Assembly: GCA_963853835.1 (NCBI GenBank)
Contig: OY970828.1
Span: 59,016,861-59,080,860, forward strand
Direction of reading: 5' to 3'
DNA from: Calendula officinalis
Taxonomy: Eukaryota > Streptophyta > Magnoliopsida > Asterales > Asteraceae
DNA: 64,000 nucleotides
A program made the position numbers and the translations under genes. Every line of letters starts with the position of its first letter. Within the stretch, counting starts at the first letter, position 1. Under the pieces are notes generated by a model, which ran no database searches, was not told the DNA's origin, and saw nothing but the letters and a program-made list of their open reading frames with translations. This document shows, piece by piece, positions 1-12,370 of the stretch.

Positions 1-1
1 T

Positions 2-3000
2 TTGAGCATTGTTTCAGGAAGTTACCCCAAACAGTCAAGGACAAAAAGACCAGCGCAGGCACCGTTGGTCGGTTTTTCTGGAGAAACACACTGGCCCGTG
101 GGAGAAATAACTTTACCGATGATGATGGGGGAATATCCACAGTATAGGGTTAAAATGGTAGACTTTGCCATTGTCAACGCCCCTTCAGAATACAACGTTC
201 TTCTTGGCAGACCATCGCTAGAGAAGTTCAAGGCCATACCTTCCACTATTCACGGCATGGTGAAGTTTCCTACTCCATCTGGAGTTGCTACCGTCAGGGG
301 GCAGATGTCATGGCCACAGGAATGCAAGCAAGTCGAAAAGCCAAAGCAAAGCACCGATCGGGCTACACATGCGGAGGTCACGGAAGGTCCAGAAACCAAG
401 GTAGTACTCAATGCCAATTTTCCTGATCAACCTGTCATTATTGGCTCACAATTACCTTCGCAGATAAAAAACAAACTCATTAGTTTGTTAAAATCACACC
501 TAAATGTTTTCGCATGGCAGACATCTGATATGACAGGTGTCCCTAGGAGTTTTTTCGAGCACGCTCTAAATGCCAATCCAAACATTGTCCCGACCAAGCA
601 GAAAAAGCGTGGGCATGCCATTGATCGCAGCAAAGCAGCATGTGAACAAGTCAACCAAATGGTGGAAAGTGGAATCGTCAGGGAGGTAAAATACCAGACC
701 TGGATTGCTAACCCGGTCATGGTCAAGAAAAGTGATGGTTCATGGCAGTTATGTGTCGACTTTAAAGATATCAATAAAGCATGTCCGAAGGATAACTACC
801 CACTGCCAGAGATTGACTGGAAGGTAGAATCCTTGGATGGCTTCCGGCTAAAATGTTTCTTGGACGCTTACAAAGGTTATCACCAGATCCACATGAAGCG
901 CAGTGACGAGGATAAGACAACTTTCCATATAGACCAGGGCATCTACTGTTTCCAAAAAATGCCATTTGGTCTAAAAAATACAGTTGCAACTTACCAGCGC
1001 TTGATTGATCAGGTATCTACTGTTTCCAAAAAAAATGCGATTTGGTCTAAAAAAAAAATGCAGGTGCACCTTACCAGCGCTTGATTGATCAGGCGTTCAA
1101 GGACCAGATTGGACGAAATGTGGAAGCTTATGTCGACGACATTGTCATCAAAAGCAAAGCGGAGGATATCATGTTGGCAGATATAAAAGAAACTTTTGAG
1201 GCACTGCGGAGGATCAACATGAAGCTTAACACCTCCAAATGCAGCTTTGGCATGGAAGAAGGCAAGTTCCTAGGGCACATCATCACGCCAAGGGGTATTA
1301 AAGCTAATCCCAAGAAAATACAGGATGTTTTAGACATGGTCTCCCCATCCACCAAAAAGCAGGTGCAAAGTTTGAATGGTAAGCTAGAAGCACTCAGCCG
1401 CTTCCTCTCAAAAGTAGCTGATCGATCTCTACCATTTTTCCACACTTTGAAAGTCTGCATAAAGAAACAAGATTTTTCATGGACACCTGAAGCTGAATCA
1501 GCATTTCAGGAGCTAAAGCACTTTTTGGCCACCCTTCCTACGCTCACAGCTCCTGTACCAGGAGAAACATTGGTGGTATACCTGGCTACTTTTATGGAAT
1601 GTGTTAGCGCAGTTATGATGGCGCGGCGTGGGTCTACCCAAATGCCAGTTTAATTTATTAGCCGGGTGTTGAAGGGTCCAGAAATAAATTACCCGTGCTT
1701 GGAAAAATTAGCCCTTGCTTTGGTACATGCATCTAGGCGTTTGAGGCGTTACTTCCAGGCTCACCCTATTCATGTCTTAACAGACAAACCAATTAAGCAC
1801 GTACTAGGAAAGCCTGAGGTGTCAGGACGGTTGGCTAAGTGGGCAGTGGAATTGGGGGAGCATGAAATCTCCTTTCATCCAAGAGCTTCTATGAAAGGTC
1901 AGATCTTGGCCGATTTCCTTGCCGAGATAGACAGAGAAGAAAAGGAAAAGCAAGTACAGGAGGTGGAAGATATCCCATGCACACTTTTCACTGACGGTGC
2001 CTCTAACTTGGAGGGTTCTGGAGCTGGTTTAATTCTTACAAACCCCAATAAAAATGAGTATACTTATGCCCTTAAGTTCGAGTTTCCCACAACTAATAAT
2101 GAAGTAGAGTATGAGGCTTTGTTAGCAGGCTTGAAAATCGCCAGGAAAATGGGGGTGAAAAGCATATCTGTATTTGTAGATTCACAACTTGTTGCCAACC
2201 AAGTCAGTGGGGCATTCGTTGCGAACCAAACCTCCATGCAGCTATACTTAGAAGAAGCTAAGAAGGTGATCTCAGAATTCACGAAATTTACCAGTGCGCA
2301 AGTGCCCAGAAATCGCAACAAGTTAGCTGACGCACTAAGCAAGTTGGCTTCGTCCGCCTTTGCCCATCTTAAAAAAGAATTACTGGTGGAGATCTTTACA
2401 TAAAAGTCCATTGCGCAACCAAAGGAGGTTACCACTGTTGCAGAGGAAGAATGTTGGATGACTCCGATCTTAAATTTCCTCAAAAATGATGTACTACCAG
2501 CTGATCCACAACTAGCAAGAAAAATTCGTATGAAGTCACCAATGTACACGTTGGTGGACAACTGCCTGTTTCACAAATCTTATTTGGGGCCACACCTACG
2601 TTGTGTCGGCCCAACACAGGCTAAAAATATCATTGAAGCTGTACATAGCGACACGTGCTCCCTCCACGCAGGTCCACGCTCTGTCACCGGTAAAATCATG
2701 AGATTGGGATACTTTTGGCCAACGATGCATCAAGATGCAAGGGAGGAAATCGAACAGTGCACAGCTTGTCAACAAAATGCTTCTGTCGCCAAATCGCCAA
2801 AGCAAGATCTTATCCCTGTTACCGGCCACTGCATGGCCATTTTACAAATGGGGGATTGATATTGTTGGGCCATTTCCACCCGACGTTGGCAATGTCAAGT
2901 TTCTCATTGTTGCTGTTGATTACTTTTCAAAGTGGATAGAGGCAAAGCCCTTGGCAACTATCACTGGGAAGCGAGTTATCAATTTTGTCTGGGAACACAT

Positions 3001-3690
3001 AATTTGCAGGTTTGGGGTACCGCATGTCATGGTAAGCGATAATGGCAAACAGTTTGCAGAAGGTCCGTTCCAGGCTTGGTGCTCTGACATGAACATACAA
3101 CAGAGGTTCACGTCAGTGGCACATCCTCAAGCCAATGGCCAAGTCGAGGTCATGAACAAAGCCATCGTGAAAGCACTCAAAGCAAAATTGGGCCGGCGCA
3201 AAACTGCATGGGTGGATCTATTACAGGTATCCTTTGGGCTCATCGAACCACCCCAAGTACAACTACATCTGAAATACCTTTCAGCTTGGTTTATGGCACG
3301 GAAGCAGTCATTCCTACAGAAATTACTCATCCAACTCAAAGGGTTATGGACTTCCACCCGGAAGAGAATGAGGAAGCACTACGAGAAAACTTAAACATCG
3401 TAGAAGAACGTATGGAGATCGCTCTCATCAAACAGGCCGCCGGTCACATGCAGATGGCAAAATATTACAATCAGCGAGTCCATCCTCTCTCTTTTCAGCC
3501 AGGCGATCTGGTATGGAGGAAGAATGAGGCCAGCAGGGTAGAAAGTCAAGGCAAGCTAGGCCCTACATGGGAAGGCCCTTATCAAGTACTTCATGCTAAT
3601 GGCAATGGGTCTTACACCTTGTCAGACATGGACGGACAGCCTATTCCCAGGACATGGAATGTCATGAACCTGAAGAAGTCTTATGTTTAA
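2..3690 (+). pseudogene. Ty3/gypsy (Tat-type) pol remnant: protease end, RT, dual RNase H, integrase
   Basis: Decayed retrotransposon pol, cut by the left window edge. In order I see the tail of the aspartic protease (LLGRP), reverse transcriptase (FLDAYKGYHQI, then YVDD near 1129), a first degenerate RNase H (about 1540-1930), a second RNase H (FTDGASN near 1987, later NNEVEYEALL and FVDSQL), the integrase H-H-C-C finger (about 2635-2780), and the catalytic core with D in IDIVGPF, D in VSDNGKQF and E in NGQVEVMN. A second RNase H behind a degenerate one is typical of the Tat lineage. The reading frame is broken by a tandem duplication near 941-1093, in-frame stops at 1651-1653 and 2401-2403, and frame changes near 2830 and 3230, so no functional polyprotein is possible. 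It is followed by an antisense ORF and a 3' LTR, which fits the same element. Confidence 0.9.
941..1093 (+). repeat. Tandem duplication of about 75 bp inside reverse transcriptase
   Basis: The stretch 941-1013, beginning atctactgtttcc and ending gattgatcagg, is repeated at 1015-1093 with a few changes and extra A residues in the homopolymers. It duplicates the region just before the YVDD block and shifts the frame, so it is one of the lesions that killed the pol gene. Confidence 0.88.
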
Positions 3691-4127
3691 TAATTTGGTT
3701 TGATCATGTATCCCAACTTTTATTCAATAAAATCAACGCGATAACACTTTTTATTATGTACAATGTTACAACACATGCATGCATAAATGACATAGTCAAG
3801 AACATAGTTCAATATAAATTATACCAAGTCAAACAAACAACTTTGCTTGGCCTATACACATGCATTCAATTTCATCTTTTGATCAACTTGATAAAAGATA
3901 AGCACTTCCTATTCGGAAGCGACATCCTCGCGAGTAAAACATTTTTTCAACGGTTCACCAACAAATACATATATAATTTCTATAGCAAAGTACACGCATA
4001 GAAAGAAAACAAGTAATTTCAATCATATAAATTCCACAAAATTATTCAAAGGCCACAAAGCAATAATCCAATCACAAAAAAAACCAAGTCACAAAGTCAT
4101 AACGTATCACATGCATAGACAAACAAG
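3691..4127. other. Non-coding spacer of the Tat-type element
   Basis: AT-rich spacer between the stop of the integrase frame and the end of the antisense ORF. It includes a sense ORF-like stretch up to about 4001 with no recognisable domain. I see no gene here. Confidence 0.5.
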
Positions 4128-6278
4128 CTAAGGTTGTGGATGTGCCGACAATAAGGCGATAATAGCTGGAAGTGACAGCTCCAAATCTTGCACCAGGGTG
4201 GTCATAATGGGAAAAGCCATGTATGCAAATATTTCACTCACACGCATCATGTTACCATGCGTTGCAGGGTCCAAAAAAGGCAAGCTCTCGGAAGAAATAT
4301 TGCGGAGTGCATCTTTCACTTTTTTGCTGGCAAGATGTCTCCCAAACATATGAGAAGCACGGTTAAAGTCGTTAAGAACATTAGCAACATCAGGATGTTT
4401 AAGCATCAAATCAAACAACTGAGGCAATGCAGCAACTAAATCTTTCCTCATCTGCATGGCAGCATCGCGTTCTTCACGCATCTTGACCATCGCTTGCCTC
4501 ATAGTCTCCAGCTCAACATCTTTTTCAATTACTTGTTCCTCTTTTTGAGCCAACTGCTCATCACGGGCACCCAGAGCTGCTGACATCTTCTGTTTTTCCG
4601 TTTCAGCCTTAGACAAAATGGCCCCCTGCTGGGATATTTTCTCTTTAAGCATACACACTTCCTCTTGATAACGACTAGCTGTAGTCTGCTCATGCACTAG
4701 ACCTTTCTTTAGAGAGGTAATCTCATCTTTGCTATTATCAACTTGCACCTGCAACTCGGCGCACGAGCTCTTTAATTCCCCATGTTCATTGCATACAAGT
4801 TGTCGGACGTAATCCATAAAACAATTGAACATATCTATATCTGCTGCACCAATTACACCCCCTGTACTCCCGTTCATAGATCTTGATGGCACACCCTCGC
4901 TAGTTGAAATAGGCAGGGTAGTACATTGCAAAACAGGAGACTGCGTCATGCCAAAAGGAGCGCTGATCGTCCCAAACATACTACAGGTTGAACCAATTGT
5001 GGCGCTTGCTCCAAACGATCCAGTATTACCCCCGCGATTTACCAAAGTAGCATTTGAGGGAAGATTGGAGAGGAAAGTCAATTTTGGCACCTTCGGCAAA
5101 AGGGATGTCATAATCGCTTACATCTAGATTCACCGCCCTTTTACCAAGTCCTAACATATCTCGGTCATCCAATCTGGGATCTGGAATTGATGTTGCCCCC
5201 AGGTAATCGAAGTCCTCTGCATATTCACAATAAGATCGTTAAGTAACAGGTAATAAGTTGGCAACGACTATAATTATAGTGTTACCTGTTTCATCTTCGT
5301 TGTCACTCTCAGCAATAGTCCTGGACAGGGACTTTTCATTATCAGCGGCACCTGTGAAACATAAAGCATGTGCTTACCTTTTACCATAGTAAATACATAT
5401 GTGTAGAGGTTGTGCAATTACCTGGTGTCGAGTTTGATGTCACCTCGTTGGTTGAGGTCGTGTTTATCTCAGAATTAACATGCGAAGTGGCACCAGTTTC
5501 TTGTCCACCAAGGGTAACATCAGCATGATGACTTTCAATCTCATACTCCACGTTTCCCGGTCTCCGAGTCCACTATCACATGCTTCATCCCTTCAGCCCA
5601 ATAATCCGAAATACCAGCTAACACCAAAGCACCTTCCTCATAAACTCGAAATACAATTTACTTTCGTAAAATCTGCTTGCACAGCCTTCCGCTTTGAGGC
5701 GTCAGGACTGGAGCATCGTTTAACGATTTGTCAAACCCAGTTCTCCATTTAAACAAGTTACTAGCCCATATATTTCTGAAAGCGGCATCGACAAACACAT
5801 ATTTATATCTCCAATTCCTATGACTACTAAAACACTCCCGGACAAATTTTTTCTTTCTATCTTTTAACTCCACAGAATACCAATCATGAGATTTCATCAG
5901 CTTATAACACGCCCTAAACAAGGGTACTGAGGGTTTTATTCCCATTGCCACCAATAACATCTCAAAAGTAGTGACTTTTGATACAGCTACTGGGTGTAAC
6001 TGTGCAAATCCCAACTTAAAGTAGTTCAACACACTCAAATAAAAAGCGGTGGCCGGAAATCTAAAATTGGAGTGGGAAAGGTAATGGATATAGAGGGATA
6101 CTTTTCCTTGCGGAGGGGAATGGGCTCGTTGGTTTGACGTAGGTACAATAGCATTATATTTCCTAAGACATGGATACTCATCCATAAGTTTTGTTAGCAT
6201 TTTGTCATTGACTGTGCTAGGGCTCCGAGCAACTGATGGAGTTTCAACCACAATCGCATCTGACACTGGCTCCTCCAT
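4128..6278 (-). pseudogene. Antisense ORF of the Tat-type element (putative gypsy-type transposon domain, then coiled coil)
   Basis: Read on the minus strand, 6278-5658 encodes a 206-residue start whose middle (GKVSLYIHYL, then FAQLHPVAV, FEMLLVAMGI, PLFRACYKL) resembles the plant domain known as putative gypsy type transposon (PF04195). The same protein appears to go on after a frameshift near 5640 and a second near 5550, then perhaps across short introns near 5430-5352 and 5285-5222. It ends in a 327-codon ORF (5111-4128) rich in K/E heptads, predicted coiled coil, around its residues 105-225. Tat/Retand elements are known to carry such antisense ORFs between integrase and 3' LTR; the role of the product is unknown. 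The frameshifts suggest decay. The host-gene alternative is unlikely given its position inside the element. Confidence 0.7.
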
Positions 6279-6539
6279 GTTAAAACAACGACAACTACAA
6301 TATGCCTAATAAATAAAAAAGGATATAAGCTATTACTAACTACAGGGATGTGAACAAAGCAACGCAATGGAGACGCAAATACGTACCTGTAAGGTCGCGA
6401 GCAATCCCGTTAAGCCTGCAGCAAGACATACAATCACAGTTAGTAAGGATTTAATTATTTAAAGCGTGCAATCTGACGGTCGAGGGCAATCCCGTTAAGC
6501 CGGTTCAATTGTAGCCACAAGTCACGAACTCGCTGCCTC

Positions 6540-6900
6540 CGCCGGTCCGCCTCGCCGCCGCCGGTTCGCCTCGGCCGCCGGTTCACCTCGGCCGCCGGTT
6601 ACCTGCGCTGCCGGCCCAACTTGCGCCGCCTTTGCGCCGCCGGTCTGCTGCCGGACAGCCCTGCGACCGCCGGTTTTGCTTGTACCGCCGGTCTGCACGA
6701 ATTACCAACCTGCGCCGCCGGTCTGCTGCCGGACTGTCCTGCGACCACCGGTTTTGCTTGTACCGCCGCTGCACGAATTACCAACATGCGCCGCCGGTCT
6801 GCTGCCGAACTGCCCTGCGACTGCCGGTCCGTCGCCGCCGGTCTCGCCGCCTCCGCCGGTCTAGCTCGCCGCCGTCGCCAGTCAAGGGCTGGCCGCCGGT
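6540..6900 (+). repeat. GC-rich CCGCCGGT minisatellite, core period 76-78 bp
   Basis: Very GC-rich island in AT-rich surroundings. The core starts tgcgccgccggtctgctgcc at 6633, 6711 and 6787, so the periods are 78 and 76 bp, flanked by shorter CCGCCGGT units. It lies between the antisense ORF and the 3' LTR. The open frames across it are low-complexity and not credible genes. Confidence 0.88.
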
Positions 6901-7000
6901 CCGCTCAAAAAAAAAGAAAAAAAAAAGAAAAACCCGAAAGAAGACTTACGAGTGATGATAGTTCCGACTTGCAAACCGTTGTTTTGGAAAATCTTAACTC

Positions 7001-7007
7001 GGGGGCA
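7001..7007 (+). other. Polypurine tract of the Tat-type element
   Basis: GGGGGCA directly before the TG of the LTR is in the expected position for the plus-strand priming tract. Confidence 0.65.
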
Positions 7008-7510
7008 TGATGAGGTTAGTAAGGATTACCTATGTATATATAGGTAAATCCCCAAAACCTAAACATGAAGATGGGCTTTTATGGTCACAAGCCCATGCGT
7101 CACAATTGGATCCGCCACTACAACTGTCAGCGCCTGTCAAGTTATCAGCGCCTGTCAAGTTATCACCGCCTGTCAAGTTATCACCGCCTGTTAGGATTGT
7201 CAGCGCATGTCATTGGAAGCGCCTGTCTTATTGGCTGACGTCCCGTCATAATGGCGCTTCATGATAACGTTCCATATACTTGAGACTAGCCATATAAATA
7301 CATGGCCTAAATCATTGTCGAAGCATCTCATACAGAGATAGAAAAAAGAAGCCTAAAACACAGAGTTCGTATACTCTCACTTTCACTTTCATACTCAACC
7401 TTGATCACCCTAGGCTCGCCAAGAGTTTGTTGGGTCTGCACTGTGGTTATCACAGGAGATCCAAGGTTGACGTCACCTAGTCTTCGTGTTTGACAATCGT
7501 TCCTCGAACA
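7008..7510 (+). repeat. 3' LTR of the Tat-type element, with TATA box
   Basis: 503 bp beginning TGATGAGG right after the polypurine tract and ending TCGAACA, where homology to an unrelated repeat resumes. A TATA box (TATAAATA, 7293-7300) lies about two thirds in and would serve as the element's promoter in the 5' LTR. The partner LTR is outside the window, so identity and target duplication cannot be checked. Confidence 0.75.
7128..7199 (+). repeat. 18-bp tandem repeat, four units, inside the LTR
   Basis: Unit CAGCGCCTGTCAAGTTAT at 7128, 7146 and 7164, and a diverged copy at 7182. It sits about 95 bp upstream of the TATA box, in U3, so it could act as repeated promoter elements; that role is inference. 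Confidence 0.85.
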
Positions 7511-7612
7511 ATATACTTCATTCAGAGGCGCTAAACAAACGCACTGAATGCTAAATGATTAAACATTCAGTACTGAATAGTTCCATTAAGCTGCAAACAA
7601 ACACAACCTAAA
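7511..7612 (-). repeat. MITE fragment that served as the Tat insertion target
   Basis: This 102-bp stretch matches, in reverse complement, the first 100 bp of the repeat at 33704-33979 (gttgtgtttgtttgcagctt, then CATTCAG motifs). The match begins exactly at the end of the LTR, so the retrotransposon landed inside a copy of this repeat. Confidence 0.75.
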
Positions 7613-7947
7613 TAATTTTCAGTTTGAAACTGGTAAAAACCCATTTAGTTCATGTCTTAATAAAACCAAATCATATAGCTAAATAACAATTAATCAACAG
7701 AGATTACTCAGTTATAGTTTGTACCAAATATTAAAATGAATATTATTCAACGGTAATGAAAAACACAAAAGAAAAACAATTTTCTAACTTAAAAATTGAA
7801 TTCTTATTTGATTAGTTTAAACACTAATCATGATTATTAAATATCATTTAAACACCTTTAACCTTAGTGACACATTTTTGAGTTTTAGTGACACTTTTTT
7901 CTAAGTGTCACTAACTAAAAAAAATTGTGTGTCAGGAAGTTCGGATC
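7613..7947. other. AT-rich intergenic sequence
   Basis: No open frame of note, no RNA gene and no repeat that I can place. Confidence 0.5.
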
Positions 7948-7950
7948 TAA

Positions 7951-8671
7951 GAGCATCCACAATGGTTAACTTCTCCAATGACTTATTATTTTTGCCACAT
8001 CATCTAATAAGATATTAGTTAAAAAACATCTACAATGGTTAACTTTTCCAAAGACTTTTTCTTATAAATTACTCCCTCCGTCCCATTTTTATTGTCCATA
8101 ATACTATTTTAGTTTGTCCCACAAAGATTGTCCTTTCCTAAATATTAACCAATCAAAAAACATTTAAGTGAGAAAGAGAAAATTTGATTGGTAACATAGT
8201 ATAATTAATGTACTTTTCTTAAACTGTGTGTTTATTTGTAGTGGACAATAAAAATGGGACGGAGGGAGTACTAATTTACCTTTAACTATATCAAATGTTT
8301 TATAAATACCATCACTTATTTAATTTAACAATTCTTATAGCATTACAAAACTTAACATTTTTTTAAAATGTCTTTTACAAAACTATTATAATTTATAGTT
8401 ATAGAAATTATTGAAATATGATAAAGTTATTATTTATAGTTATAGAATTAATAAATGATTCACGTATAGATATATACATTGGTTTAAAATGTAAAATTGT
8501 TAAATATAGGGACTAAAAGAATCAAACAATGAATGATGTTCAAGTGGTTGGGGAAGATCAAGTGGTTGGAGTAACCTCTTAAAATAGTCATCCATTGCAA
8601 TGGTAAAAAATCATTTTAGAGGTTATTAAAATAGTATCAACCTCTACTTCAACCTCTCATTGGAGATGCTC
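7951..8671 (+). mobile_element. Harbinger/Tourist-type MITE, copy A
   Basis: Terminal inverted repeats GAGCATCCACAATGG and CATTGGAGATGCTC, flanked on both sides by TAA (7948-7950 and 8672-8674), the 3-bp target duplication of PIF/Harbinger elements. It contains a Stowaway-type MITE at 8072-8268. A second copy lies at 38037-39545. Confidence 0.82.
8072..8268 (+). mobile_element. Stowaway-type MITE (197 bp) nested in copy A
   Basis: Perfect start CTCCCTCCGTCCCATTTTTA and end in its inverse, with a TA duplication on each side. The uninterrupted sequence of copy B near 38155 (attactaatttacc) gives the empty site. Confidence 0.88.
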
Positions 8672-8674
8672 TAA

Positions 8675-11600
8675 GTATAGAGGACTGGTCAAAAGGTTCA
8701 AAACATATTATCCCTGGTTTAAAAAAATAGGAATTGATTTCTAGTTAATTTTCACACGAATAAACTACTTTATGCATTATACTATATAACGTTTAATATA
8801 AAATATACAAACATTGTCATGCACTAATTGCAGTGTGCATAATAATTTTTGTATTTACCTCTCAGAAAAAAATGTATATGCAAAATTAGGAACAGATTTG
8901 TAGTTTACTTGGTATTTTGTATAATAATATGAGTAATGATATTTAGTCCTACCATTTATACTATTTATACTTCTACTTATTAGATAAAGACACATGATAA
9001 AATCAAGGGATACTATTAGGAGAGAGAATTAGTGGATTACACATGTCATCCTATCAAGTAGGTATGACTATGAGTAGGACTAGGAGTAAATATCGTTTCT
9101 CTAATAATATCACCATTACTTTTTTTTCTCTAGATTCGTCCATGATTAAAATGTAACAGTGGGAGCACATAAGTTTATGAGTAGATGCGAGTTTGAAGAA
9201 GGTATCCATACATCGGATAAGCCAAAGATGTTTGGATAGGTAGTTAAGAAAGACACGTATTGAAGATAGATGTGGCCGGAAGATGTTAATTGCCTTTTTG
9301 GGATCTAGAAGACTAGAACATCAATTTTCAATTTTCTACCGCAAACAAATTATCAATTTTCTAAAACTACAATAATTATTAGGTCGCGACATCACTGAGA
9401 AAAATCAAGACAAAGCTCTGTTACAAACAAGAAAACAAACTATATCCATATCTACAGTAATTCCTAATTAAACTCCCACGTTTGTCATATAATTTCATAA
9501 AATAATGTGGTTAAATACTTTATTTGAATTCAGAGAAAATTAACACCCCAAATGAATTTGACTTTAGTACGTTTTCCACCCACACAACCTTGACAAGTGA
9601 CACATTAGTGATCCCTTAAATTATTATGATTAAACCTTGACCCTTTTAACACCTTCTCATGCTCTTGACCACTCATATTATATAGTGTAATATAATTTCA
9701 CAAATATAATTCTATAAACTATTCAATTAAGATACTAATTATTTGGGAAGTTAATTACTATCGACTTTACCCAATTAGAATTTCATTATACTCAATATCC
9801 TATATTACGATTGTTTGTCAGTTTGTGCTTATTTATCTTCCACTTAAACACATTCTGAGTTATAACCAGTCATAATGATAATATAGAAGACGACTAAGTC
9901 CTAGTTATAACCAGACTAATTAACACATTTTTAATTAACTTGTTTAATTATACATATATTTGTTTGATATTTAAACTCCAGCTTTTACGTTATTTTAGCT
10001 AATCGTGAATAAGACTATGTGGACAGTCAACAAATTTCTTTTTATTTTATACTTATATTTTCAAACGTTTGAAGATTTCATCGCAGGTTCTAGAATTAAG
10101 CGATATCAAGGTTAACAAGAAATTTAGAACTCTTCTAGTCATTTCAAAAACCAACTCTATAGAAATTTAAATTTTGACTAATTAATGAAGGATTGATTGT
10201 CTCATTGAACGCTAAATATTATAATTCTACTGCTAAATGCCCCATATATATCTATAATTAAACCTTCGGCTATAGCTTACAAGGATGGAAAACACACACC
10301 ATACTACTATGCGAACAGTCTTTTAGTATTAAAGGATTAATTACACGTGAATTTTTTTATTATTTTTGAATGACTAAGTTTTAAATTATTACACGTGAAT
10401 TACTAACCTGTATACTCCAATTAAATATTGTAGAGTCTATAATATAATAATTTTAGATAAAACAAATGACGAGGGAGTCTACTGCTTTAAAAATTGATGC
10501 AATGTGATCATGAATTATTGCATGGAATTAAATAGATGATTAACTCATAGTAACTAAGGAAACAAGTTACAAATAAGTCAATTAATGACATTTTAATTCA
10601 TGAATTAAGAAGGCTTAAAGCCATTAGTCTTTTCATTTTCTATAACCATTTTGAAGTAATTGTTGGGTGATTTTCTTTTGGCTTATTTAAGCCATTTTCA
10701 TTGTAATAGAAAAGAGGTTGAATGTTTATGAAAAAAACTTTAAGTTTTTGAGAAAATTGTTTTTCTCTCCAAAATTGTGTTCTTCATTTGAACAAGTTTT
10801 GAAGGCCAATCCACAGTATTCTTTGAATCAACGTGTTTTTAGTTGGATTTTTCCCGGTATTCGTAGAATCAACGGGTCAATCCAGTTTATCGTCCTTTTT
10901 ACCCTACATCAAAAACACAATTATTAAGGTATAATGTGTACATGTGCAATGCGGTGGTTGATAACCTGTAACTATATTTTAGGCTGAATAATTATTGTTT
11001 AGTTACATTTTTTTTAACCATAATTGTACAATAGGGTTTCTACAAAGTCCGCTAAAATAGAAATGAGTCTAACAGGTGGAAAGTAACTCAATGTTGACAT
11101 GTGTTTTTTCTAATTAATAAAACCTTATAAATTGTTTTAAAAATAATTTAGATTCAAACAATATTTTAAATTCAACGAAAGAGCTACAAACTCAACTAAA
11201 ATAATGAAGAATGAATCTATTGATGAAGTAGAGCATGGCATACTGAAATTTTTTGACTAAATTGTTTCTAATTCAAATGAAAGGTTGAGAACTATGGTGT
11301 CAGTTTATATAGATTATCTACGTTTAAGGTACTATATTTTTGAGGCTAAACAAGGTTTTCATTAATGACTCTGAAAGATATTTAATATGTACGGATCATT
11401 TAAGCTGATAATATACTTGACTCTTGATCTTAAACGGATGATTTGTGTGAATTTTGATTTGAAGTAGATTACTGGTTTGGCAAAGTATCTATTTCTCGGG
11501 TCGTGTGTTCATAATAATCATTTTGCATCATTTGTGATATGATCAGCAAGAGTTACCCTGAATGTACATAATCAGCTCAATGTTAGCAATGAGATGAATA

Positions 11601-12370
11601 ATTACCATAAAAAAATATAATAGATTCTAATGACGAAAATGGATAATGCAAGTATGCGGCCATAACGAATAGATCTGATTATACATTCCATGAAGTAAAC
11701 AACAAGAGAAGCGGATTAAATACAAAGTCTAATCCATTGCCTTTATACCATGAATTACATTAACATTCTTATACCTGCCCTCCAAAAACAATTGACTTGT
11801 ATAACCGGGTTAATTCATATTTGTGATTTTTTTAATCATACTCATGTCTTGTACTTATTCGTCGTTATGAATTAACCAATGTTCTAAAACACGGGTCAAG
11901 GACCCGAGTAAGAGAATGGGTGAAAATTACTCACCGGTGTTTTGCTTAGGATCGAGTCATCGACCCGGTTTGACCTAGACGGATGTTATTAAAACCGGTA
12001 ACCGGCAACCCGGAAAACGGCCCCGCGGTTGCGATTTAGACATCTATTGATTTTCATGTTCATATTATTCAGGAAAAGTATTTCTATGGTTGTTATCTAA
12101 TATTTTTCTTGTTAGTCCGAAGATTTTGTTATGAGTAGTATTTGAAGTTATGAGGTTGTGAGAAAGTTTGAGCACTTATTATCACTATGCTACTTACATG
12201 ATGATTTTTATTAGAATAAAATGCATAAAAAAATTATGATTTTCTGAAATTTTAAAGTGTTGTTTGTCCCTCCCATTTTTTCTTGTAATCTCTTATTTTC
12301 CTTTTCAAAAGTAGAAGATAAGCTCTCAAAGGAGTGATTATAATGTGAGCTATAAAAGAGAAAAATAATA
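8675..12370. other. Gene-free AT-rich intergenic region
   Basis: No convincing gene. One 69-codon ORF (10718-10927) lies in a stretch (about 10573-10925) whose layout, with a TATA-like tatttaa and then a T-rich leader, recalls the end of a copia LTR; I found no partner or target duplication. A short GC-richer patch with CGG and GGGTC motifs at 11885-12035 is probably transposon debris. Confidence 0.4.

Noticed and set aside
6583..7010. Overlapping Arg/Ala/Cys-rich ORFs on both strands
   Set aside because: They follow from the CCGCCGGT minisatellite and end at the LTR border.
10573..10930. Possible copia LTR or small gene
   Set aside because: The 69-codon ORF has no domain, and I found neither a second LTR nor a target duplication.
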